NCBI GenBank assembly: GCA_002451015.1
Contig: DKBB01000116.1
Coordinates: 7,629 to 31,374, forward strand
Reading direction: 5' to 3'
DNA: 23,746 bases
Origin: Acidobacteria bacterium UBA6911
GTDB lineage: Bacteria > Acidobacteriota > UBA6911
Shown here: piece after piece, positions 8,914 through 16,764 of the stretch
How positions within the stretch are numbered: the stretch's first letter is position 1
Layout: each line of letters starts with the position of its first letter
Position numbers and translations under genes: made by a program
Notes under the pieces: model-generated
What the model saw: the letters and a program-made list of their open reading frames with translations, nothing else
Told to the model about the DNA's origin: nothing
Databases searched by the model: none

Positions 8914-9465
8914 TCAACTTTCGATGCCATCCCGGGCCTGCACGCCTTCGGTGTAGTAATGCTTCACCTCGCACATCTCGGTGACAAGATCGGCCCTGTC
9001 GATAATGACAGGATCCGCGTTGCGCCCGGTTATAACCAGTTCCATCTCCTCCGGCTTGGCATCTATCAAGGCCGCCAGATCGTCCACCGAAATCAGCTCG
9101 AAGAAAGTTGCGATATTCGCCTCGTCCAGAATCACGACTTTGTATCGACCGGAATTGAGCACATCCCGGATCTCGGAGAGTGCGTTTTGCGCCGCCCGTA
9201 TATCCTCCTCCGCAGGCGCCCCGTGGATAAAACATCCGCGCCCGTACTGCTTCACCGTTATCAGATCGTCGAATCTCCTGAAGGCATGGAGTTCGCTGTA
9301 ATCCATGCCTTTTGCAAACTGGGCGATAAAAACGCGCAACCCGGCACCGGCCGCTCTCAGTGCAAGTCCGAATGCCGCCGTGGTTTTGCCCTTTCCGTTT
9401 CCGGTATAGACTTGCACGTACCCTTTTCTCCAGGATTTCCTTTCTTTTTTCGGTTCGTCTGCCAT
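8914..9465 (-). CDS. cobO: Corrinoid adenosyltransferase CobO/BtuR
   Basis: The enzyme adds the 5'-deoxyadenosyl group from ATP to cob(I)alamin or cob(I)yrinic acid a,c-diamide (CobA/CobO/BtuR family). The 182-residue product has the P-loop GNGKGKTTAA (22-31) preceded by GYVQVYT, the FGLALRAAGAGLRV and QFAKGMDYSE segments, VILDEANIA as the Walker-B-like strand, ELVITGRNAD, and ADLVTEMCEVKHYYTEGVQARDGIE at the end, all typical. The ATG at 9465 overlaps the btuC stop (TGATG), so the two are translationally coupled; the longer frame reaching 9510 lies inside btuC. It is the last gene of the B12 operon and makes imported corrinoid into the coenzyme form. Confidence 0.95.
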   Translation of the reverse strand: MADEPKKERKSWRKGYVQVYTGNGKGKTTAAFGLALRAAGAGLRVFIAQFAKGMDYSELHAFRRFDDLITVKQYGRGCFIHGAPAEEDIRAAQNALSEIRDVLNSGRYKVVILDEANIATFFELISVDDLAALIDAKPEEMELVITGRNADPVIIDRADLVTEMCEVKHYYTEGVQARDGIES

Positions 9466-10478
9466 CACATCATTCCCATCTTTGAAGAAGACCTGCCGAG
9501 AAGGAGCCATAAAAAGAACGGTCCCCCCAGCAACGCGGTAATAATTCCCACGGGCATTTCGGCGGGAGCAATAAGCGTTCTGGCCAGCATATCACACAAG
9601 GTCAGGAAAGCGCCGCCGAACAACAGGGTGGCCGGCGTCAGGTACCGGTGGTCGGCCCCGATCAGCAAACGGCAGATATGCGGAACCATCATGCCGACGA
9701 ATCCGATCGGCCCGCACATGGCGACCACTCCCCCGACCATCAGGGATGTGGCGAAAAACAGGACATTCTTGATCTTGCCGACATTCGCCCCCCTGCTGAT
9801 AGCAAGCTCTTCCCCCGTCATCAGCAGATTCAGTTCGTGAGTCAGAAAGAGAATAATAGCGGCTCCGCTGATGACAAACGGAGCCATGTTCAGGACCGCT
9901 TCGTACCCCATAATTTCCAGTCCGCCCATGGTCCATCGCAGGATCCGGTTCGTATCCGTATAATCGCTCATGTACTGGGTAAAAAGAATGGCGCTGGAAA
10001 AGAAGAAGTTCAGCGCCACACCGGCCAGCAGCATGGTGCCGATCGAAAAACCCGATTTTATCCGGGTCAGCCCGTAGACCAGCAGAATAGAAAGGATCGC
10101 GCCGCCGAACGCAAAAGCGGAGACGCCCGAAATGCCGAATACGCTGATCGCCAGGCCGAGCCTTACGTATACGGCGGCCCCCAGCGACGCTCCGCTCGCT
10201 ACTCCCAGAGTGAACGGCGTGGCCAGCGGATTGCGAAATATTGCCTGAAAAGCCATCCCGCTTATCGCAAGCGCTGCGCCCGCGAGAAAAGCGACAAAGA
10301 CCCTCGGGACCCGAATCTTCCAGAAGATATCGGCATCCCGGCTTCTCTCGGCGGGATGCAGCATGGAGTGCAGGGAAAGGCTTTTCATTCCGATCATCGG
10401 AGCGCCGACGATCACCACAACAGCAAAAACAAGGATAACAACGAGCAGTATCCTCTTGTATTTCGCGCCCTTTCCCAT
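9465..10478 (-). CDS. btuC: Cobalamin ABC transporter permease BtuC
   Basis: The 337-residue product is a FecCD/BtuC-family permease, normally a homodimer with about ten transmembrane helices per subunit that passes substrate from BtuF through the inner membrane. Visible family signatures are WKIRVPRVFVAFLAGAALA, SGMAFQAIFRNPLATPFTLG, GVASGASLGAA, RWTMGGL, and near the end GPIGFVGMMVPHICRLLIGADHR and PAEMPVGIITALLGGPFF. FecCD permeases also carry iron-siderophores; the vitamin B12 assignment rests on the riboswitch-led operon and the cobO neighbour. The start at 10478 is fixed by GGAGGTG just upstream and by sharing one base with the btuD stop (TAATG). Confidence 0.92.
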   Translation of the reverse strand: MGKGAKYKRILLVVILVFAVVVIVGAPMIGMKSLSLHSMLHPAERSRDADIFWKIRVPRVFVAFLAGAALAISGMAFQAIFRNPLATPFTLGVASGASLGAAVYVRLGLAISVFGISGVSAFAFGGAILSILLVYGLTRIKSGFSIGTMLLAGVALNFFFSSAILFTQYMSDYTDTNRILRWTMGGLEIMGYEAVLNMAPFVISGAAIILFLTHELNLLMTGEELAISRGANVGKIKNVLFFATSLMVGGVVAMCGPIGFVGMMVPHICRLLIGADHRYLTPATLLFGGAFLTLCDMLARTLIAPAEMPVGIITALLGGPFFLWLLLGRSSSKMGMM

Positions 10479-11263
10479 TACGGCACCTCCGGAGCGATAA
10501 TCGTCCTGCCGTATCGGGGGTGCTGCATGAGAGAAAAAGACTTTTCGTAGATATTTCTCAGGACTTCCTCGTCCATGAATTCTTCCGCGGGTCCGCAAAA
10601 AGCCACTGCGCCGTTCTTGAGCGCCAGCACGATCCGGCTCGTCAGGACCGCGCTGTTGATGTCGTGGGTCACAGACACTATCGTGACGCCCCGATCGCGA
10701 TTGATTTCGGCAAGTAACCGATAAATGTCCGACTCGTGCTTGGGATCCAGGAAAGTGGTCGGCTCGTCCAGAAGGAGAACCTGGGCCTCCTGGGCCAGTG
10801 CGGCAGCGATATAGACCTTTTGCCGCTCTCCACCGCTCAGGGTGCCGAGAAAGCGTTCCGAGAATTCCGATATCCCGGTCACTTCCATCGCTTCCTGAAC
10901 CGCGTCCATATCTGAAGACCGGGGTGGAGAGAAAGGACTGAGATACGGGTAGCGGCCCATCAGGACAAATTCACGGACCGTAAAAGGCGCATGCCGTCCG
11001 TCGGCCTGGGGAACGTAGCTGACCTTTAAAGCAAATTCCTTCTGGCTGTATTCTTCAATCCGCCTGCCAGCGACGGCTATTCTCCCTCGCCCGCCTCTAA
11101 GGATCCTGCTGATACACTTCAGGAGAGTGGTCTTCCCGGCTCCGTTCGGCCCGACGATGGATACATAATCCCCTTCGCATACCGACATGGAGACATCCTT
11201 CAGAATCTCCTTATCCCCGACGCTGAAGGAGAAAGATTCTATGTCGATAATTACGTTATCCAT
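10478..11263 (-). CDS. btuD: Cobalamin ABC transporter ATPase BtuD
   Basis: The 261-residue product is an ABC ATPase of the iron-siderophore/B12 class (FepC/BtuD), which powers the BtuC permease. It has the Walker A GPNGAGKTT (38-46), a Q-loop in YVPQADG, the signature LSGGERQ (142-148), Walker B VLLLDEPT (162-169), the D-loop FLDPKH and the switch histidine H200 in VTHDIN. Three starts are possible: TTG 11299, ATG 11272 and ATG 11263. I chose 11263 because MDNVIIDIESFSFS is the usual beginning and GGA sits just before it, but 11272 is nearly as good. The gene follows btuF after a 165-base gap, the longest within the operon, and shares one base with btuC. Confidence 0.92.
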   Translation of the reverse strand: MDNVIIDIESFSFSVGDKEILKDVSMSVCEGDYVSIVGPNGAGKTTLLKCISRILRGGRGRIAVAGRRIEEYSQKEFALKVSYVPQADGRHAPFTVREFVLMGRYPYLSPFSPPRSSDMDAVQEAMEVTGISEFSERFLGTLSGGERQKVYIAAALAQEAQVLLLDEPTTFLDPKHESDIYRLLAEINRDRGVTIVSVTHDINSAVLTSRIVLALKNGAVAFCGPAEEFMDEEVLRNIYEKSFSLMQHPRYGRTIIAPEVP

Positions 11264-11334
11264 TATTTCCATCGCAGTCGGAGGTCTTAGTTCATACAAT
11301 TCTGAAAGTTTAAGCGATTATCGTTTCTCGTTTC

Positions 11335-11373
11335 CGGTTCCCCGTTATCGTTCTAAATCCTGAACGGGAACCG
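11335..11373 (-). other. Hairpin in the btuF-btuD gap
   Basis: CGGTTCCCCGTT (11335-11346) can pair with AACGGGAACCG (11363-11373) with one bulged base and a 16-base loop. No T-run follows on the minus strand, so it is not an intrinsic terminator; it could be a processing or stability element between the two halves of the operon. The octamer TTATCGTT also occurs twice here (11318-11325 and 11345-11352). Confidence 0.4.
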
Positions 11374-11428
11374 AATCATCACATCTTCAGGATTATTCAC
11401 CGCAGCAAATATCATTCCTTCCCGGAAA

Positions 11429-12361
11429 TTAATCCCAGCTGATTTCCGGATACATCACCCGCGCCATTTTCTCCATAATGGCGATAAAACGCGGCCCGGG
11501 AACTGCGACATAATCCTCGCCGAAAACATGAACACGGCCGTTTTTTACCGCATCCACCTGGGGCAAGGCGGCCCACTCCCTGTGTATCATTTCCGGGCTC
11601 CAGCCGTTTTCCTCGAGGTCCGGGACCATATCGATAATCACTTCCGGATTCATCGTAATAATGCCTTCGCTGGAAACCACAGGGAATGCCACACCGCCGC
11701 TGTAGGCATTCACCCCTCCGATCATCTCGATCATTTCGTCGTAGAAACCCTCTTTACCCGAAATGTAGACATCCTTGAGCTTGCCGGATCCCATATTGCG
11801 TCCGATGGAAACCATGACGCGGGGAGACCGCAATCCCGCAGTCTTCTCGCGGATACGTTCCATCCTTGTTCTGATGTCTTCCGTAATGGACTTTGCCTTC
11901 TCCGAAGCGCCGCAGGCTTCTCCGACAGACTCAATCGACCGGAGAATTCCGGAAATGCTTTTATGATTTACAACGACAATGTCATAACCGAGATCGGCAA
12001 GATGCTCCCTTGGTGCTTCATGCTCGGCCAGCATAACGATCAGATCCGGTTCGAGCATGACGATCGCCTCGTAATTCGGATCGTAATACCCGCCGATTTT
12101 GGTTTTCGTCAATGCTTCCGGAGGATAATCGCAATACCGGGTGACACCGACCACCCGGTCCATCTGGCCTAATGCATACAGGTTTTCGGTGATACTGGGG
12201 GCCAGGGAAATAATGCGCTGCGGCAATGCCGGAGATCCCGTTGCAGAAGGGGGGGCAGCGCCGGGACCACCGGTGTCTTCATTCTGAAGCATTCTCTTTG
12301 CAAGGAAACTGACCGCAAAGACGACGACAACGATGGCACCCAGCACCAGTTTCCTGGACAT
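11429..12361 (-). CDS. btuF: Cobalamin-binding periplasmic protein BtuF
   Basis: The 310-residue product is a helical-backbone substrate-binding protein (BtuF/FepB class) that would hand cobalamin to BtuCD. The signature is clear: PQRIISLAPSITENLYALGQ (54-73), VVGVTRYCDYPPEA, KIGGYYDPNYEAIVMLEPDLIV, and near the C-terminus GVNAYSGG, IITMNPEVIIDM and FIAIMEKMARVMYPEI. The N-terminus (MSRKLVLGAIVVVVFAVSF then LAKRML) is one hydrophobic helix with no lipobox cysteine and no clear cleavage site, so the protein is probably membrane-anchored by this helix, with a Gly/Pro/Ala-rich linker before the domain. The start at ATG 12361 follows GGGGGAG at the end of tonB; the gap to the tonB stop is 5 bases. 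Confidence 0.9.
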   Translation of the reverse strand: MSRKLVLGAIVVVVFAVSFLAKRMLQNEDTGGPGAAPPSATGSPALPQRIISLAPSITENLYALGQMDRVVGVTRYCDYPPEALTKTKIGGYYDPNYEAIVMLEPDLIVMLAEHEAPREHLADLGYDIVVVNHKSISGILRSIESVGEACGASEKAKSITEDIRTRMERIREKTAGLRSPRVMVSIGRNMGSGKLKDVYISGKEGFYDEMIEMIGGVNAYSGGVAFPVVSSEGIITMNPEVIIDMVPDLEENGWSPEMIHREWAALPQVDAVKNGRVHVFGEDYVAVPGPRFIAIMEKMARVMYPEISWD

Positions 12362-12366
12362 TCGCG

Positions 12367-13176
12367 CTACTCCCCCCAATCCTCGAGGTCGAATTTGATG
12401 GAGATACGCTTCACTGAGGCGACCTTCCGGCCGTCCTTCACGGCTGCAACAAGTTCAGCCGTCTGCATTCCCATTAAAGCCGCCCGGTCGAGGCGCCTAT
12501 ACCCGCTGGATTGGACGACCTCCACATTTCCCAGTTTTCCGTCGGGAAGGATTTCCACCGAAAGCACCGTCGTGCCTTCCTCCTTGTGCAGTCTTGAATA
12601 CCGGGGATATTTCGGCTTCGACGGCAGGGTGATTATTGCCGCACTTGTTTTACCGTTTCCGCTGCCGCTCACGCCCGGTTCTATTGGGACAAGAGAAGGA
12701 AGGGAGGCAAGCAAGGCGGCACAGTCGCCGCATGCATCCGCCTCATAGTCCGAACCTTGGGAAAAAACAGGACGACGGTCGGTCCGTTCTTCCGGAAACT
12801 CCTCAACGGAGACAGTCTCGGCAACCGGCGGAGGGTCCGGAGGGCCGGGCTGTTCCCGGTAAACGGGCAACCGGACGGCGGTCGGCATTTCAGTCAAGAC
12901 CACCTCGGGAGATTTCAATTCCGGGATATCGGGTGCGGGAACCACAGGGCGTTCCGGTTGAATGGTCTCGCGGACTTCCGATTGCACCGGTGGGGACTGT
13001 TCCGTAATTTCCACCGGCGACTCACGAACCGATGGAGCCACGATATGAAGCTTCACAGTCCGGTCCCTGACATCCGGAAGGCTTTCCGCATTGACGTGGA
13101 GGAGATTCGATGTCAGGGCGCCGACGTGAATCGCCGTCGAGACTATGAATGCCAGCATGAAAGCAGACAGTTTCAT
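12367..13176 (-). CDS. tonB: TonB energy-transducing protein
   Basis: TonB spans the periplasm and passes energy from ExbB/ExbD to outer-membrane receptors. The 269-residue product has an N-terminal membrane helix MKLSAFMLAFIVSTAIHVGA with the conserved S-x3-H pair (S13, H17), a long proline- and glutamate-rich stretch (about 45-130) and a C-terminal TonB domain: KYPRYSRLHKEEGTTVLSVE, ILPDGKLGNVEVVQSSGYRR and LDRAAL. Two cysteines in the middle (ACGDCA) are unusual for the linker. The start at 13176 overlaps the exbD stop (ATGA) and has GAGGAGG upstream. It lies in an operon with one receptor, so it is probably dedicated to cobalamin uptake. Confidence 0.93.
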   Translation of the reverse strand: MKLSAFMLAFIVSTAIHVGALTSNLLHVNAESLPDVRDRTVKLHIVAPSVRESPVEITEQSPPVQSEVRETIQPERPVVPAPDIPELKSPEVVLTEMPTAVRLPVYREQPGPPDPPPVAETVSVEEFPEERTDRRPVFSQGSDYEADACGDCAALLASLPSLVPIEPGVSGSGNGKTSAAIITLPSKPKYPRYSRLHKEEGTTVLSVEILPDGKLGNVEVVQSSGYRRLDRAALMGMQTAELVAAVKDGRKVASVKRISIKFDLEDWGE

Positions 13177-13580
13177 GGTACCTCCTCGGCGCACTCAATG
13201 GAGACTTCCCGGATCCCGGCGCTCTTTAGAAGGTCGAGAACCCTTACCGCCATCCCCAGGTCGGACCTTCGATCGCCGTTTATAAATACCGGGAGATCCC
13301 AGGCGCCCCTCATGCGTTCCCTTACTGCGTCAACCAGCGCGTCCAATTCCACCCGCTCCTCCCCTACGAACAGAGTGTTGTCCTGCGTGATGGTGATGCC
13401 GACATATTCGTAGCGATCCACCTCCGCCGTCGCGGCGCTGGGCAGTTCGACCCTGAGCCCGCGATGCACCACCATCGACAGCATGGCGTAGATAAAGAAA
13501 ACCAGGAGCAAAAAAACCACATCCATAAACGGAGCCATTTCGATACGGACTTTTCTGTTCTCGTATCCGCTAGTGATCAT
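13173..13580 (-). CDS. exbD: ExbD/TolR biopolymer transport protein
   Basis: The 135-residue product has one N-terminal transmembrane helix and a periplasmic domain, as in ExbD. The conserved proton-path aspartate is D20 in IEMAPFMDVVFLLLVFF. The C-terminal part has GITITQDNTLFVGEERVELD, which fits the family, and LPVFINGDRRSDLGMAVRVLDLLKSAG. The start at ATG 13580 is set by an AGGA site about nine bases upstream and gives the canonical N-terminus; it overlaps the end of exbB by 11 bases. TolR is the alternative family member, but the tonB gene directly downstream favours ExbD. Confidence 0.93.
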   Translation of the reverse strand: MITSGYENRKVRIEMAPFMDVVFLLLVFFIYAMLSMVVHRGLRVELPSAATAEVDRYEYVGITITQDNTLFVGEERVELDALVDAVRERMRGAWDLPVFINGDRRSDLGMAVRVLDLLKSAGIREVSIECAEEVP

Positions 13581-14196
13581 CGCCGTTCTTCCTGCAGGCA
13601 GCTTCAAAACGAGCCGCAATTTTATTCATGTCTCTGGCCGCCCGGCTCACCTTCGCCACGAGGTAATTGAACGGAACCAGCGTCATGATGGCCACGGAGA
13701 GGCCGGCGGCCGTGGTGATCAGCGCCTGGGCTATGCCGCCGGTTACGGCCTTGGGATCCTCGATTCCGCTGCTCCCCAGCAGATCGAAGGACTGGATGAT
13801 TCCGAGTACCGTTCCCAGGATTCCGAGCATTGGCGCCATCGTAATAATGGTATCGAGGATATTAAGCCCCTGCTTCATGCGTCCCATTTCTTCTTCGGCC
13901 GCAATTTCAATGCTCTCGTGAAGCCCCTGGCTGCGATGGGCAAGTCCGGCGACAAGTATCCTGGAAACATGATCCAGAGATTTGAGTGTGTCGCCTTCCC
14001 TGTCGCCAAGAGCGAGAACGCCCTGGAAATCTCCCGTCTCGATCCGGTTGAATAACTGTTCATGCATGCGCCGGTCCTGCCGTCGCCTTTCCATCCACCA
14101 GTAAAACAGCCTCTCGATGGTTATGGCCAGGGACAGTATCGAGCATATTAGGAGGGGCCACATAAGCGGCCCTCCCTTCAGAAACATCTCTTTCAT
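13570..14196 (-). CDS. exbB: ExbB/TolQ proton channel protein
   Basis: The 208-residue product is a MotA/TolQ/ExbB-family protein with three transmembrane regions: GGPLMWPLLICSILSLAITI near the start, then LDTIITMAPMLGILGTVLGI and IAQALITTAAGLSVAIMTLV in the second half. ExbB forms the pentameric channel around ExbD in the inner membrane. The start at ATG 14196 has GGGAGG just upstream. It lies 73 bases after btuB and overlaps exbD. The short length and the tonB partner fit ExbB of the two-gene exbBD type. Confidence 0.94.
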   Translation of the reverse strand: MKEMFLKGGPLMWPLLICSILSLAITIERLFYWWMERRRQDRRMHEQLFNRIETGDFQGVLALGDREGDTLKSLDHVSRILVAGLAHRSQGLHESIEIAAEEEMGRMKQGLNILDTIITMAPMLGILGTVLGIIQSFDLLGSSGIEDPKAVTGGIAQALITTAAGLSVAIMTLVPFNYLVAKVSRAARDMNKIAARFEAACRKNGDDH

Positions 14197-14269
14197 AGCG
14201 AAACCTCCCGAAAACAGCCGGTTGGCTCAGGCGCCCGCATCGCCGGCAAATCGCGCGGAGCCCTCGGGA

Positions 14270-16213
14270 TTACATACCCTTGAAATTGAATCTTAGCCCT
14301 CCATAGGCCGAGATCCCCACGGTTCCGTACCCGCTGATCGCTTCGTAATCCCGGTTGAAGAGGTTGTCGACCCTGAAGAACATCTGAACGGCATCGGTTA
14401 TCTGATAGGAGACAGCCGGATTGACCAGGGTATAGCCTTCCAGCCGCACCAGGACCGACTCGTAGGTAAAGGGATCGAACACCAGGTCGTCTCTTTCGCC
14501 TATGTAGACGATCTCCAGGTGGATGTTCCCTTTTTCCATGAAGCCGTAATCGAGGTTGAAACCGAACTTGTTATCCGCACGCCTAATGAGTTTCTCTGCG
14601 GTATCGAGATCCTTGCCATTCGTGTAGGTGTAGCTGAAACGCACGTCCAGGTTCCCGGCAGGCCGCGCCGATGCATACAGTTCTGCCCCTTTTATGACGG
14701 CACGACCGACATTGTTGTACCCGCTGCTATCAAATTGGATCAGGTTTTCGATCTCATTGTAAAACCAGGTCGCGCCCACGGAGGCCCTGTTGCCGTAGAG
14801 CGACTGCTCCAATCCAAAGTCCCACCCGGTGCTTTCTTCCGGGCCCAGGTTCTCGTTGCCCCAGTAGGAATAGAGCTGCAGAAGAGTAGGCGCCTTGAAA
14901 CCTGTGCCGTAGCTCCCCTTTATCTTTGTTCCGGTCTGATGAACGAGATATGCGGTTGCAATCCGGTAGGTCGTTTCCGTTCCAAACCTGTCATGGTCGT
15001 CGAACCGGACACCCACGGTCGTAAACCAGGCATTCCACAGTTTGATCTGGTCCTGGAGGTAATAGGCCGTGGTCCGGGCGGTCTTGTTTTCAAAGTCGTT
15101 AATATAGGGTCCGTATATCGTTTCTTCGTAATAGCTGGATTCCCCCTGATCTTCCTCCGTTTCTATGCCGAAAGTCGCGATATTGGTGTCGTGAATGTAA
15201 AAATTGTTCTGCCAGTCGAACTTGAATATCCGACCCTTGTAGGAACTCCGGAGAAAGCTGTCCGGAGTCTCGGGATCGGTATCGTCGTAATCGTTGTTGG
15301 TATTCTGATCGTGATCCGTGAAGGAAAATCCAACCGTCTGCTCCCAGAGGTCGTCGAAAAGAAACAACCGGCCCTGCGTACGAAACAGCAGCTGCTGGGA
15401 CAGGGTCCTGTAGTTGGGATCGTCGCTGCCGACGCCGGCGCCGATGTCCCCGTTGGTGTCCGCGTCGATATAGCGCAGAGAAAAATCCAGATCGAAATAG
15501 TCGGTCGGCTTTAATCCCATCGTCCCGTAAACGGTGGAGTTTTTGTATGCGTCCCGCTCGACATTTCCGTCCCTTTCACTGGCCGCCGAAATTCCGTCCG
15601 TTTTCGAGTGGCTGAAACCCATGTTGTACTGAATCCATTCGTTGCCGCCACCGCCGCCCGCGGCTCCCCTGAAGGAACCGTAAGAACCGCCCTCGAGAGA
15701 TGCGAAACCGTTCGGCGCCCCTTTGCCTCTCTTGGTGATAATGTTTATGACTCCACCGATGGCATCGGAACCGTAAAGTGTGCTCTGCGGGCCGCGAAGA
15801 ATCTCGATGCGCTCGATGTTATCCACGGACAAGTGCGCGAAATTAAACGTACGGCCCGGGGTGATGGGATCGTTTGCCTCGATTCCATCGATCATAACCA
15901 GCGTGTGCTCCGATTTCGCGCCGCGTATAAGTATGGAGGCGGCCGCACCCGGTCCGCCGCTCTGGTTGATGTCCAAAGCCGGCGCAGTTTTTAAAACGTC
16001 GACAACGGAAGTTTTCTGCATCTTCTCGATCTGCTCGCTGGTAATAACCGTTATGGAGCTTCCCACTTCCCTCGTCGGGGTTTCCAGCCTGGTGGCAGTC
16101 ACGACCACTTCCTGGGTTTTTTCGCCTTCCGCACTTTCACTTTCCGCAAAAGCGGGATTCGTCATGGTGCATAGGACTGAAAACAGCGCTGCTGCAATAA
16201 ACCGATTCTTCAT
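14270..16213 (-). CDS. btuB: TonB-dependent outer-membrane cobalamin receptor BtuB
   Basis: The 647-residue product is a TonB-dependent receptor: signal peptide (MKNRFIAAALFSVLCTMTNP then AFA), a TonB box TQEVVVTA (33-40), a plug domain with VVDVLKTAPALDI, SILIRGAKSEHTLVMIDGIE, IERIEILRGPQSTLYGSDA and GGVINIITKRG, and a long beta-barrel ending in the aromatic-rich LFNRDYEAISGYGTVG and YGGLRFNFKGM. The terminal residue is methionine rather than phenylalanine, but F is close by. BtuB as against a siderophore or haem receptor is inferred from the two cobalamin riboswitches directly upstream and the btuFDC-cobO genes downstream. The start at ATG 16213 follows AAAGGAG; the longer frame to 16342 runs back into riboswitch sequence and is not real. 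Confidence 0.94.
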   Translation of the reverse strand: MKNRFIAAALFSVLCTMTNPAFAESESAEGEKTQEVVVTATRLETPTREVGSSITVITSEQIEKMQKTSVVDVLKTAPALDINQSGGPGAAASILIRGAKSEHTLVMIDGIEANDPITPGRTFNFAHLSVDNIERIEILRGPQSTLYGSDAIGGVINIITKRGKGAPNGFASLEGGSYGSFRGAAGGGGGNEWIQYNMGFSHSKTDGISAASERDGNVERDAYKNSTVYGTMGLKPTDYFDLDFSLRYIDADTNGDIGAGVGSDDPNYRTLSQQLLFRTQGRLFLFDDLWEQTVGFSFTDHDQNTNNDYDDTDPETPDSFLRSSYKGRIFKFDWQNNFYIHDTNIATFGIETEEDQGESSYYEETIYGPYINDFENKTARTTAYYLQDQIKLWNAWFTTVGVRFDDHDRFGTETTYRIATAYLVHQTGTKIKGSYGTGFKAPTLLQLYSYWGNENLGPEESTGWDFGLEQSLYGNRASVGATWFYNEIENLIQFDSSGYNNVGRAVIKGAELYASARPAGNLDVRFSYTYTNGKDLDTAEKLIRRADNKFGFNLDYGFMEKGNIHLEIVYIGERDDLVFDPFTYESVLVRLEGYTLVNPAVSYQITDAVQMFFRVDNLFNRDYEAISGYGTVGISAYGGLRFNFKGM

Positions 16214-16284
16214 TCTCTCGATCTCCTTTGTCCTCCCTAGAGGCGTCATGGATCCGGCCCTTGCTTTTCGAAGGGCTACATTCT

Positions 16285-16485
16285 TCGGAGCAGGTCTCCT
16301 GGCTCTCGTTCGTCCTACCGGTCGCGCCTTCCCATCCTTCAATGAAAGCTGGACAGTGGCATGTGTGCGACGTTCGTCCCGATCACAGTCGCTGGGCGGC
16401 GGGGGATTTCAACCCCCTTCCCTCTTTCCGAAGCAACCCCAAATTCTCTACTCAGTAAATTGCTACAGGGTTCGGGTGCGCGCCA
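16285..16485 (-). ncRNA. Cobalamin riboswitch, second (btuB-proximal) copy
   Basis: Read on the minus strand, the conserved elements occur in order: GGGAA followed by a stem with AATCC, GCGACTGTGA, the B12 box GCCACTG (16360-16354), GGGAAGGCGCG (16333-16323) and the closing AGCCAGGAGACCTGC (16304-16290). This is the B12-element consensus. The 5' boundary is approximate. No terminator lies between the aptamer and btuB; instead about 70 bases with a GCCCTT/AAGGGC hairpin lead to the btuB ribosome site, so control of translation is the more likely mode for this copy (inference). Confidence 0.92.
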
Positions 16486-16500
16486 GGTCCGGCCGCGCGC

Positions 16501-16534
16501 AAAAAAAAACCCGGACCCAATCATCTGGTCCGGG
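16501..16534 (-). terminator. Intrinsic terminator between the two riboswitches
   Basis: A perfect 8-base GC-rich stem CCCGGACC/GGTCCGGG (arms 16510-16517 and 16527-16534, 9-base loop) is followed on the minus strand by nine T (16509-16501). It lies after the first riboswitch and before the second. The minus-strand GGACCC at 16580-16575 is complementary to GGGTCC in the terminator arm (16518-16513), so a competing antiterminator pairing is possible. Confidence 0.9.
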
Positions 16535-16601
16535 GATTCCGTTTTTAATCCTCGATCGTAATAGCATCGCCCCAGGGTCCACGAGGGGCGCACTATCTGT
16601 T

Positions 16602-16757
16602 TTTCGAGCAGGTCTTCCGACTTCCGGATCGTCCTACTCACCGCGCCTTCCCATCCTGAGACAGTGGCATGTGTTCGGCTTTCGTACCCGGTTACGGCGG
16701 CGGGTCCGCGACGGGATTTCACCGTCTTCCCTATTAAGGCTCTAAGGCCGCTCAAAG
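16602..16757 (-). ncRNA. Cobalamin riboswitch, first (promoter-proximal) copy
   Basis: On the minus strand: GGGAAGACGGTGAAATCCC, CCGCCGTAACCGGG, the B12 box GCCACTG (16668-16662), GGGAAGGCGCG (16652-16642) and the closing AGTCGGAAGACCTGC (16623-16608, approximate ends). TTTGAGC at the 5' end can pair with GCTCGAAA at the 3' end as P1. The predicted transcription start falls at the 5' end of P1. The terminator at 16501-16534 is its likely expression platform, so this copy probably acts by premature termination when cobalamin is bound. Confidence 0.93.
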
Positions 16758-16764
16758 AGCTTTA

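Noticed and set aside
9648..10550. Open frame on the plus strand (300 codons)
   Set aside because: Antisense to btuC; low-complexity charged product without family features.
15780..16745. Open frame on the plus strand (321 codons) and a minus frame at 16339-16755
   Set aside because: The first covers the btuB start antisense and both riboswitches; the second is riboswitch and terminator sequence translated. The conserved RNA motifs explain the region better.
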